A DNA stretch of 59,033 nucleotides from Planctomycetota bacterium (GTDB taxonomy: Bacteria; Planctomycetota; Phycisphaerae; FEN-1346), in the NCBI GenBank assembly GCA_030602705.1, contig JAUVZF010000015.1, positions 1 to 59,033 on the forward strand. Reading direction: 5' to 3'. The stretch's first letter is position 1; each line of letters begins with the position of its first letter. The notes under the pieces were generated by a model. That model ran no database searches. It was not told the origin of the DNA and saw only the letters and a program-made list of their open reading frames with translations. A program made the position numbers and the translations under genes. Below, piece after piece: positions 50,325 to 57,818 of the stretch.

Positions 50325-51263
50325 TTACGGGTCGGGCAGCCAGAAGACCTCCTGCAAGGCAAAGCCCCGGAAACGTTTGGCCGCGCCGGTGCTGTCTGTT
50401 TGGGGCAGTTCGGTGTCGGCCGGGTCGTGGACGGCCACCGTGACGCGAATGGCGCGGGGCCAGGCGTTTCTGTAGTCGTTGCTCTGGGTGCCGTCGAAAT
50501 ACCCAGTGGACACTCCGGTGCCACCTGCCACCGGGTCGAAGACCTCGACGTGGAACTCGCTGACGCAGGAGGCCATGACGCGCTTCAAGGTATTCGTGTG
50601 CTCGAGTTGCTGCGGCAGGCCCTCCGTGGCGATCCATGGGTAGACCTGCACGTGCCCGTCAGGGGCAATCGAGAGCCGGTCGTGGCCGCCGGATTTCTGC
50701 TGGTCCTGAAACAGGTCGCAGAGGTACCGCATCTCATTGTCGGAGCGGTCGTCCAAGTCCCCGGCGCTGCCGCCTGTTCTCCCGGTCATCATCCACTGAC
50801 CACGGCCAAGGATGCCACGCCGCGCGTCCACCGGCCTGCCATCGACATTGAGGGGATTACCAGGGGTCTTCACGTTGTTGGTATAGACGACCTCGGCGGC
50901 TGTGCCTTCGTAGGCCTGTGCGGCAAAAGCGCTGGCGCATCGGCCGATCGTGACGAAGGCCAGCGTATCGCGGCTGTAGGGGCCTGTGTCAAGGTAGTCA
51001 CTGACCTGGGGTGGTTTCCTGATCTTCAGATACCCCTCGCGGGTCATGCCGCGCAGGTCGTTGTGAAGCCGGTTCAGCATCGCCCGCAGTTGCTGCTGGG
51101 CGAAGTGAATGCCCTGCGCATCGGAGACCGTTTGCATGACGATGCCGAACACCTGGACGACGCCGAGCATGATGACCGTCATCAGAGACGCCGCGGTCAC
51201 GAGTTCGACGAGTGTGAAGGCCGTGCGGCGGCCTGCTCGCCTGACTGGTCGTGCTCGCTTCAC
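50325..51263 (-). CDS. GspJ-like type II secretion pseudopilin
   Basis: A 312-residue protein. The prepilin N-terminus is RRTAFTLVELVTAASLMTVI (about 11-30), a GspJ-type hydrophobic helix; the residue before Phe is Ala rather than the usual Gly. The body is globular and unrelated in detail to typical GspJ of about 200 residues. The GTG at 51263 follows GGGAG and begins two bases after the upstream gene's stop. It is expected to sit at the tip of a pseudopilus. Confidence 0.75.
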   Translation of the reverse strand: MKRARPVRRAGRRTAFTLVELVTAASLMTVIMLGVVQVFGIVMQTVSDAQGIHFAQQQLRAMLNRLHNDLRGMTREGYLKIRKPPQVSDYLDTGPYSRDTLAFVTIGRCASAFAAQAYEGTAAEVVYTNNVKTPGNPLNVDGRPVDARRGILGRGQWMMTGRTGGSAGDLDDRSDNEMRYLCDLFQDQQKSGGHDRLSIAPDGHVQVYPWIATEGLPQQLEHTNTLKRVMASCVSEFHVEVFDPVAGGTGVSTGYFDGTQSNDYRNAWPRAIRVTVAVHDPADTELPQTDSTGAAKRFRGFALQEVFWLPDP

Positions 51264-51265
51264 GG

Positions 51266-52255
51266 TCAGTCTCCCAATATGGTGTGATAGGCGGCGATGG
51301 CCCCGGGCAGGCTGATCCACTCGGAGGGAATGCTGTCGGTCAGGCTGTGGCAGTCTATGCCTTTATCCTGCTCATTCTGATCGCGGCCGGCCACGAATGC
51401 AGTAAAACGGGGGCGGCCGGGTCTTGATCCCGGGGCCTTCTTGAATGCGACGGAGGGAATGACAACATCCTGCTGCGTTTTCGACTGCCGAACATACCGC
51501 TGCACCTTGTATGCCTCGCCGCGGTTGTTCGGCTGTTTCACAGACGCTTTGAACCGCCAATCCATGATATAACTGCCGGGGCCTCCGGGGTTCTTGCCCT
51601 TCGCCTTTCTCTCGTTCCAGACCCAGTTGGACGGATCCTGACTGAGGTAGACGGGCTGTCGCCCTCGCGATTTGTAAATCACGATGGTGATCCGCCAGGG
51701 GCCGTGGCCCGCGTTGTTGGTCTCGTTATCGTTGGGGTCGTTGCGGATGGGTGTGGCGAAAACGACCGGGACATAACTGCCGGCGCTCCACAGGCCGTCT
51801 ATCCCTTCCAGTTTGTCGCTGTACTGGCGGGCGCTCTTTGTTATTCCACCGCCATCGGAACTGTCGTCGTAAAGGAAACCCCTGGGGTTGTAAGACCGCA
51901 GTTCCCGCGGAAGTGGCGGTTGTAGCCCTTCCGGCGAGCCTGTCGGCGTTTGGTCTGAGTCTAACCGCGCCGTCTTGGGTATCTTCGCTTCATCGCCATC
52001 CTCAAAGGTTCCCCACGCACTCTCCGGATTCTCATCTCGCAGCGCATTGACCACTTCCTGTCGGCGAGCGCGCAAGGCCGCCGCCACGCTGCGCGCGCTC
52101 AGGGCCGCCATGGTCAGGTCGCGACTGCGGCGGCTCTGGTCCACCGCCACGGGGAACACCGAGGCCACCATGGTCATCCCGACGCCGAGGATTCCGACGG
52201 CCATGAGGATTTCCATCAGGCTGAACCCCGCCCGGGCTTTACCTGTTCCAGTCAC
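51266..52255 (-). CDS. GspI/PilV-like prepilin
   Basis: A 329-residue protein with a canonical type IV prepilin signal RAGFSLMEILMAVGILGVGM (cleavage after Gly, about residue 10). The region VAVDQSRRSRDLTMAALSAR that follows resembles PilV/GspI. The globular part is long. The GTG at 52255 is preceded by AAGGAG; an upstream TTG frame to 52279 is less likely. It is the first gene of the pseudopilin operon. Confidence 0.78.
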   Translation of the reverse strand: MTGTGKARAGFSLMEILMAVGILGVGMTMVASVFPVAVDQSRRSRDLTMAALSARSVAAALRARRQEVVNALRDENPESAWGTFEDGDEAKIPKTARLDSDQTPTGSPEGLQPPLPRELRSYNPRGFLYDDSSDGGGITKSARQYSDKLEGIDGLWSAGSYVPVVFATPIRNDPNDNETNNAGHGPWRITIVIYKSRGRQPVYLSQDPSNWVWNERKAKGKNPGGPGSYIMDWRFKASVKQPNNRGEAYKVQRYVRQSKTQQDVVIPSVAFKKAPGSRPGRPRFTAFVAGRDQNEQDKGIDCHSLTDSIPSEWISLPGAIAAYHTILGD

Positions 52256-52302
52256 GGCGCTGCTCCTTGTTGGTGACAAGGATCCCTCACCTTCCTATCG
52301 GC

Positions 52303-52331
52303 ATTATAGCGGCGGCAGGTTTGCTCAGCAA
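52303..52331 (-). promoter_or_regulatory. Putative promoter of pseudopilin operon
   Basis: On the minus strand TTGCTG (52326-52331), 17 bases, TATAAT (52303-52308). It is 48 bases before the GTG at 52255. The 362-base gap 52256-52617 also holds the divergent promoter of the protease gene. Confidence 0.55.
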
Positions 52332-52549
52332 CAACTATGCGTTCTCACAGACCCTTGGAAGGCCGAACTGCGCCGAAAGCACGAGGGCCGCCGCAAAGCG
52401 TCCTGTGATCGCACTGGCGCAGTTGACGAACGCCCGCCTTTGGTGGAAAGCAGGGACGCAAAGGTCCCGAATCCCAGGTGTCCCGGCGCCTCCGGCCGCC
52501 GCAACGCTGAACCTGCCGGCGCTGAACCACCTGGCCGAAGGCCGGTTGC

Positions 52550-52577
52550 TTGACAGGCGATTCGCCCTCCGTAGAAT
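52550..52577 (+). promoter_or_regulatory. Putative promoter of hydrogenase-protease gene
   Basis: TTGACA (52550-52555), a 16-base spacer and TAGAAT (52572-52577). Transcription would begin near 52584, about 34 bases before the ATG. Confidence 0.6.
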
Positions 52578-52617
52578 GGCGCGCCTCTGCCTTTGGGGGG
52601 GGGCGTGCGGGGGTGCG

Positions 52618-53088
52618 ATGGGTACGCGAACCGTCATCGTCGGTGTCGGCAATCCCCTGGCGCGGGATGAGGGGCTCGGACCGCGGGCGATCGAGTTGCT
52701 CCAGCGCCGCAGCCTGCCCGAGAATGTGGACGCCATCGACGCCGGGACGGACCTGCTGGCCGTCATCCCCGAACTCGAAGCGGCCGAGCGCGTCATCCTC
52801 ATCGACGCCATTCAGGCCGGCTGCGAGCCGGGCACGGTCCACCGTTTCACGCTCGATGAACTCCTTGAGAAGGCAGCCGATGTGTCGCCGTGGCGCTCGG
52901 CACACGACTTGACGGTCGTGACGGCGGTCCGCCTGGCCCAGATGACTGGAACCCGCCTGCCGCCGACCATCGTCTTCGGCGTCGAACCCGGCGAGGTGGC
53001 GCTTGGCGAGGGACTGACGGCGGCCGTCGAAGCCGCGCTCGATGGTCTCATCGAGAAGGTGCTGACGGAGGTCGGCGCGGCGGGGTAG
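52618..53088 (+). CDS. Hydrogenase maturation protease
   Basis: A 156-residue HyaD/HycI-family endopeptidase that trims the large subunit of NiFe hydrogenases after nickel insertion. Metal ligands are in GVGNPLARDEGLGPRAIE (Glu about 17), LIDAIQAG (Asp about 61) and SAHDLTVV (His about 95). No hydrogenase subunit or hyp gene is present in this window, so its partner is elsewhere. Length and motifs are normal. Confidence 0.85.
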   Translation: MGTRTVIVGVGNPLARDEGLGPRAIELLQRRSLPENVDAIDAGTDLLAVIPELEAAERVILIDAIQAGCEPGTVHRFTLDELLEKAADVSPWRSAHDLTVVTAVRLAQMTGTRLPPTIVFGVEPGEVALGEGLTAAVEAALDGLIEKVLTEVGAAG

Positions 53089-53089
53089 T

Positions 53090-53247
53090 GCGGCGTGGCA
53101 ATTTTTCTGACGGGCGCAGGCGGTTGTAGCGCCCGTACGGGCGGCCGTTGGCGGTGGCGCCGGCCAGGATGCGCCGGGGATAAACCCCGGCGCTACGGCC
53201 AGGCCGCAGGAAATCGTCCCATGCCAGAAATCGTTGCCACGCCCGGG
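53090..53247. repeat. GGCGTGGCAA-ended composite element
   Basis: GCGGCGTGGCAATTTTTCTG (53090) and CCAGAAATCGTTGCCACGCCC (ending 53247, 20 bases quoted in part) form terminal inverted repeats. Inside is the 71-bp palindrome (53126-53196) and a GCAGGAAATCGTCCC tail also present, inverted, at 12766 onward. It fills the gap before the deacetylase gene. Confidence 0.7.
53126..53196. repeat. 71-bp palindromic element, copy 2
   Basis: This is the reverse complement of 12889-12959 with one difference. Ends are GTAGCGCCC and GGCGCTAC. Confidence 0.8.
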
Positions 53248-53336
53248 TAGTGCGGCGGCGGACTTATTGCTCGAATATCGCGTGCGGCCGGTTAGTATGG
53301 GCGCGGAACGGGTATCGAGAGCGAGGCGCGGGCACC

Positions 53337-54284
53337 ATGACGGTTGGCATCGTTTACGACGAGCGATACCTTGCCCACGACGCCCCGGGCCATCCCGAAC
53401 GGGCGGCGCGGCTGTCGGCGGTGCGCGAGGCCCTCTCAGCGGCCGGCCTGTGGAACCGCCTGACGCCGATTCCCGTTCGGCCCGCCGAGGAGGCGGACCT
53501 CGCGCGCGTCCATTCGCCCGAGCACATTGAGCGGGTCCGCCGCACCGCCGAGGCGGGCCGGACCGTCTGGTTTGACGCCGACACGTACGCCTGCCCGGCG
53601 TCGGCAGAGGCGGCGTATCTTGCGGCGGGCGGGGTGTGCGCGGCCGTGGACGCCGTGATCGATGGTGCTGTCTCCAGTGCCTTCTGTGCCGTGCGGCCGC
53701 CGGGGCACCACGCGCTCAGAGATCGCACGATGGGGTTCTGTTTGCTGAACAACGTGGCGGTCGCAGCGCGGTACGCGCAGGCCGTTCACGGCATCGGCCG
53801 CGTCCTCATCACCGACTGGGACGTGCACCACGGCAACGGGACGCAGGCGATCTTCTACTCTGACGGCGACGTGATGTACGTCTCGACGCACCAGTGGCCG
53901 TTCTATCCCGGGACGGGAGCGGCCGACGAAACGGGGGAGGGGGCCGGCCTGGGACTGACGCTGAACTACCCGCTGTCAGACGGCGACGGCGACGAGCAGT
54001 TCCTGGCCGCCCTGGACGACGGTTTGAGCCAGGCCGAGGATTTCGGGCCGGAGTTCGTTTTCATCTCCGCCGGTTTCGACGCACACCGCGACGACCCGCT
54101 GGCCGGTCTGGCATTCACCCGGGATGCGTACGCCGAAGCGACCCGCCGCATCCGACGGTTGGCCGATCGGACGGCGCGCGGCCGCATCGTCAGCCTCCTG
54201 GAAGGGGGATACGATCTGGACGCCCTCGGCCGGAGCGTTGCGGCTCACGTGGCGGCGCTCGTGGAGCCGCTGCCGTCGGAGTGA
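53337..54284 (+). CDS. Histone deacetylase family protein
   Basis: A 315-residue arginase/deacetylase-fold enzyme. RPPGHHALRDRTMGFCLLNN (about 118-137) holds the catalytic His pair, ITDWDVHHGNGT (about 159) and SAGFDAHRDDPLAG (about 240) hold the zinc-binding Asp and His residues, and EGGYD (about 290) contains the conserved Tyr. In bacteria such enzymes deacetylate acetylpolyamines, acetoin-related compounds or proteins; the substrate is not evident. The ATG at 53337 has no strong ribosome site but gives a family-like start. Confidence 0.9.
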   Translation: MTVGIVYDERYLAHDAPGHPERAARLSAVREALSAAGLWNRLTPIPVRPAEEADLARVHSPEHIERVRRTAEAGRTVWFDADTYACPASAEAAYLAAGGVCAAVDAVIDGAVSSAFCAVRPPGHHALRDRTMGFCLLNNVAVAARYAQAVHGIGRVLITDWDVHHGNGTQAIFYSDGDVMYVSTHQWPFYPGTGAADETGEGAGLGLTLNYPLSDGDGDEQFLAALDDGLSQAEDFGPEFVFISAGFDAHRDDPLAGLAFTRDAYAEATRRIRRLADRTARGRIVSLLEGGYDLDALGRSVAAHVAALVEPLPSE

Positions 54285-54312
54285 TGCGCTTGGGGGAGGT
54301 CTGGGACTGCGC

Positions 54313-55002
54313 ATGGTCGAGTGCCTTGTCTTTGACATGGACGACACGCTCTGCCCGGAGCGTGAGTTTGTCCTGGCGCGGCTGGCTGCGGTTGCCCGCC
54401 GGCTGGAGGACCTGTACGGGCCGCGGATCGACTTCGAGCGGGAACTTGTGGCGTGCTACGAGGCGGACCTGCGGACGAAGGTCTTCGACACGGTCCTTGA
54501 GCGGGCGGGTCTTGAGCCGGACCAGGCGGTCATCCGCGAACTGGTGAACCTGTACCGCAGCCGGCCGGTTCAGGTCGATGCGTACCCGGACGCCGAGCCC
54601 GCGCTGGAGTTCTGGAGCCGCCGCCTTCCGCTTGCACTCATCACGGACGGCTTCGGGCCGACGCAGCGGGCGAAACTCGCTTGCGTCGGCTTGGCCCCGT
54701 ACTTCCGCGAAGTTGTCTTCACGCACGATCTCGGGCAGGACGGCATTAAGCCGAGCCTGACGCCGTTTCGCTTGGTTCAGCAGCGCATCGGCTTCGAGGG
54801 ACCGGCCATTTTCGTGGGCGACAACCCCGCCTTGGACTTCCCGGCGCCGAAGCAGTTGGGCTGGACGACGGTGCGGATCGTTCGTCCTGGCGCGAAGTTC
54901 GCCGAGACGGAAGCCGACCCGTCATGCCCCCCGGATCATGTCATCCGAAGCCTCGATGAACTGCGAGCAATCGACGGCCTGAAGGAGCACCTCGCCGGCT
55001 GA
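54313..55002 (+). CDS. HAD-superfamily hydrolase
   Basis: A 229-residue phosphatase-type protein. Motif I is VFDMDDTLCPE (about 6-16), motif II LALITDGFGP (about 114), motif III Lys in GIKPSLTPF (about 150) and motif IV FVGDNPALDFPAP (about 174). It resembles the YjjG/nucleotidase group. Substrate unknown. It starts 28 bases after the deacetylase stop and could be in the same transcript. Confidence 0.85.
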   Translation: MVECLVFDMDDTLCPEREFVLARLAAVARRLEDLYGPRIDFERELVACYEADLRTKVFDTVLERAGLEPDQAVIRELVNLYRSRPVQVDAYPDAEPALEFWSRRLPLALITDGFGPTQRAKLACVGLAPYFREVVFTHDLGQDGIKPSLTPFRLVQQRIGFEGPAIFVGDNPALDFPAPKQLGWTTVRIVRPGAKFAETEADPSCPPDHVIRSLDELRAIDGLKEHLAG

Positions 55003-55029
55003 TCGGCTCACCGGGGTAGAGTCGAGGTC

Positions 55030-55093
55030 TGACGCGGTGTGCGAAATGTGAAAACACTGGAAAGCCAGCCGGCTTCGGCATAGACTGCCGGCA
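55030..55093. repeat. 64-bp dispersed repeat, copy B
   Basis: Reverse complement of 29285-29348 with about 12 differences in 64. It ends three bases before the ATG of the UbiA-like gene, so it overlaps that gene's leader. Confidence 0.6.
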
Positions 55094-55095
55094 CG

Positions 55096-56010
55096 ATGAG
55101 CGTGCGCGGCATATATCGAATTCTGCGCCTGCCGCTGTTCGTGACGGCCGTGGCCGACGTCGTCGCCGGCTACACCGTGGCTATCCTTTACCGGGGCCTG
55201 CCGTTCAACTGGCACCTGGCGGCGCTGCTCGGCGGCACGTCGGCGGGGTTGTACCTGTTCGGCATGGTCCAGAACGACCTGGTCGATGTCCGCCGCGACC
55301 GTCTTCTGAAGGCGCCCCGCCCGCTTGTCACGGGTGACCTCGGGATCGGCACCGCCGTTGTGCTCCTAATCCTGACGGGCGCCGTTGCGGCCGTCTGTGC
55401 CGTCATGCTCAGTGTCGCCATGGACAGGGGCGGCGCCCTGGTGCTGGCCATCGGGACGTTTGGCGCCATCAACCTGTACAACATAGCCGCCAAGCGCGGC
55501 CCGGCCCACGTTGCTGTGACGGTGATGGGGCTGTGCCGATTTCTGAACTTCGGCATCGGCGTAACCGCCGTGGTGGGTGTGCCCAAGGACATCGGTATCG
55601 AACTGTTGCTTCCGAGCGGGCCGCTGTGGGTGCGCCATGCGTTCGCCCTGTTCTTCGCCGGTGCGTGCGCGACCGGATACAGCATCTGCGCCAGGAACGG
55701 CACCAGCGTATCGACCCGGCCGTGGTCCGTGGCGTTCGTGGTTGCGGCTGTGGGGGGGTTCGCGATGATTGCCTTCGGTGTGGCGACCGAGTCGGCGCGC
55801 TTCATGGCTCCGGTGGCCCGGGTTTTCGCCGTCCTCCTTCTGGCCGGCCTGTGGCCGGGGGGGCTCTGGTCGGCGGCGGGGCCGGTTCGCAAGCCCAAGC
55901 AATACGAGCCGTTCATCGGGCGCATGCTCTACTGGTTCATCGCAATGGATGCCGCGTTCGTCTTGGATGCCTGGCTGATGGCAAGGCGAGTTGCGGTGCC
56001 TTTACTGTGA
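55096..56010 (+). CDS. UbiA-like prenyltransferase family membrane protein
   Basis: A 304-residue protein with about eight membrane helices. The first aspartate-rich motif is NDLVDVRRDRLLKAPRPLVT (about 60-79), as in UbiA-type prenyltransferases. The second motif (DxxxD) is not clear: NLYNIAAKRGP occupies that region, which resembles EboC-like UbiA relatives. It is therefore either a divergent prenyltransferase acting on a lipid substrate or an Ebo-type relative; the other ebo genes are not in this window. Confidence 0.75.
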   Translation: MSVRGIYRILRLPLFVTAVADVVAGYTVAILYRGLPFNWHLAALLGGTSAGLYLFGMVQNDLVDVRRDRLLKAPRPLVTGDLGIGTAVVLLILTGAVAAVCAVMLSVAMDRGGALVLAIGTFGAINLYNIAAKRGPAHVAVTVMGLCRFLNFGIGVTAVVGVPKDIGIELLLPSGPLWVRHAFALFFAGACATGYSICARNGTSVSTRPWSVAFVVAAVGGFAMIAFGVATESARFMAPVARVFAVLLLAGLWPGGLWSAAGPVRKPKQYEPFIGRMLYWFIAMDAAFVLDAWLMARRVAVPLL

Positions 56011-56102
56011 GAGGGTTCTGCAGAATTTCGCTCGCACGCGTTGGGACTTCCCCTTTTATCCGGTGGATGCCGATTGATCCCACGTAAATGGAAGGAGACC
56101 CC

Positions 56103-57230
56103 ATGGCGGTTCCGTTGCTCGACCTGGTGGCGCAGTACGACGAGATTCGCGAGGCGGTGCGTGCGGCGGTGGATGAGGTGCTGGAGACGCAGCGCTGCAT
56201 AGGCGGCCCGAAGGTGGTCGAGTGCGAGAAGGCCGTGGCGGCGTACTCCGACTGCAAGTACGGCATCGGCGCGTCGAGCGGCACCGACGCCATCCTGAAC
56301 GCCCTGATGAGCCTGGGCATCGGCGCCGGCGACGAGGTGATCACGACGCCGTTTTCGTTCTTTGCCACGGCCGGCTGCATCGTGCGGACGGGCGCCAGGC
56401 CCGTGTTCGTGGACATCGATCCGAAGACGTTCAACATCGACCCCTTGCGGGTGAAGGGGGCGGTGACGGACCGCACGAAGGCGGTCCTGCCGGTGCATCT
56501 GTTCGGTCAGGTGGCGGACATGGACCCGATTATGGAGGCGGCGCGGGCGCGCGGTCTGGCGGTGGTCGAGGACGCCGCACAGGCCATCGGCGCCACGTAC
56601 AAGGGACGCAAGGCCGGCTCGATTGGGACGGCCGGGTGTTTTTCGTTCTTCCCCTCCAAGAACCTCGGCGCGGTGGGCGACGGCGGCATGATCGTGACGA
56701 ACGACGCGACGCTGGCCGAGCAGTGCACGGTGATACGCAATCACGGGGCCAAACCGAAGTACTATCACCGGTACGTGGGCGGGAACTTCCGACTCGATGC
56801 CATCCAGGCGGCCGTCATCACGGTCAAACTCCGATACCTGGAGCAGTGGCACGAGGCGCGCCGGGCCAACGCGGCTCGCTACGACGAGCGCTTCGCGGCG
56901 AGGGAGACAATCGTGACGCCGCATGTCCGGCAACACAATCGCATGATATACAACCAATACGTCATCCGCATCACGGACTCAGGCGGCGGGGCGGGGATGC
57001 GCGACCGCGTGGTCCAGCACCTGAAGGAGAAGAAGATCGGCCACGCCATCTATTACCCGGTGCCACTGCACCTTCAGGAATGTTTTGCCGATCTGGGGTA
57101 CCAGGAAGGCGGCTTGCCGGAGTCGGAGGCGGCGTCGCGTGAGGTCCTGGCGCTTCCGATCTATCCGGAACTCTCGCAGGCCCAACAGGACGAAGTTGCC
57201 GACGCCGTCCTGGAAGCCGTCGGCGTTTAA
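56103..57230 (+). CDS. DegT/DnrJ/EryC1/StrS-family aminotransferase
   Basis: A 375-residue PLP enzyme. SSGTDAILNALMSLGIGAGD (about 58-77), VEDAAQAIGATYKGRKAG (about 155-172) and the Schiff-base lysine in FPSKNLGAVGDGG (about 186-198) are typical; NFRLDAIQAAV and HAIYYPVPLHLQ follow. It transfers amino groups to nucleotide-linked keto sugars or similar compounds, usually for surface glycans. The ATG at 56103 has AAGGAG; a longer frame starts at 56088. No sugar nucleotide genes are adjacent. Confidence 0.9.
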   Translation: MAVPLLDLVAQYDEIREAVRAAVDEVLETQRCIGGPKVVECEKAVAAYSDCKYGIGASSGTDAILNALMSLGIGAGDEVITTPFSFFATAGCIVRTGARPVFVDIDPKTFNIDPLRVKGAVTDRTKAVLPVHLFGQVADMDPIMEAARARGLAVVEDAAQAIGATYKGRKAGSIGTAGCFSFFPSKNLGAVGDGGMIVTNDATLAEQCTVIRNHGAKPKYYHRYVGGNFRLDAIQAAVITVKLRYLEQWHEARRANAARYDERFAARETIVTPHVRQHNRMIYNQYVIRITDSGGGAGMRDRVVQHLKEKKIGHAIYYPVPLHLQECFADLGYQEGGLPESEAASREVLALPIYPELSQAQQDEVADAVLEAVGV

Positions 57231-57255
57231 CCCTACAACGCTATGTCACTCTTTT

Positions 57256-57330
57256 GCGCGGTGGATGCGCGGCCCGTACGGGCCGCGACATGGCGGTCGC
57301 AAGCACGGTGGGTACGGAGACCCACCGCGC
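57256..57330. repeat. GCGCGGTGG palindromic repeat, copy 2
   Basis: GCGCGGTGG (57256) is mirrored by CCACCGCGC (57330), with inner GCGGCCCGTACGGGCCGC. It is an inverted relative of 14082-14146. The 588-base gap 57231-57818 holds this repeat and no further gene I can support. Confidence 0.6.
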
Positions 57331-57818
57331 AAGACTTACGTAAGTCCGCTTAGCGTCGCCCTCAAACGTGCGCCGGTTCCGGGATGCCGCGGGCACGAAA
57401 ACGGAGGGCTGAGCGCATCATGGCAGTGGTGTCCTCCACGCTTCTACGGCACGTCAAAGGGGCAAGTTCACTAGACTGAACGGTCTGGGGCCTGTCAACG
57501 ACAGTTTCGCAACCCGGAGGCGGAGCCCCGAAGGCACTTCGTGTTTTCGCAAACAGCGATTCCAAAGTTTTTAATGTAAAGAGTGGCCGTCCGCGTGCGA
57601 TGCTGCCGATACACATCTTGCGGTCCCCTACTGCCGCCCCGTGCGGTTGTAGGGTTCCCTGCGTCCCCTACCGGCGTGGTTGTCGCAAGAAACTGGGGGA
57701 AAACTGGGGGATTCGTAGCATTTCTACCACGTAGTGGTCCCCTTCGTCTCCCTTCGCAAGAACTGTAGCCGTTGTCTTTTCTACCTGTGCCTGAGGGGTA
57801 GGAGAAAGGGGAAGTCCC

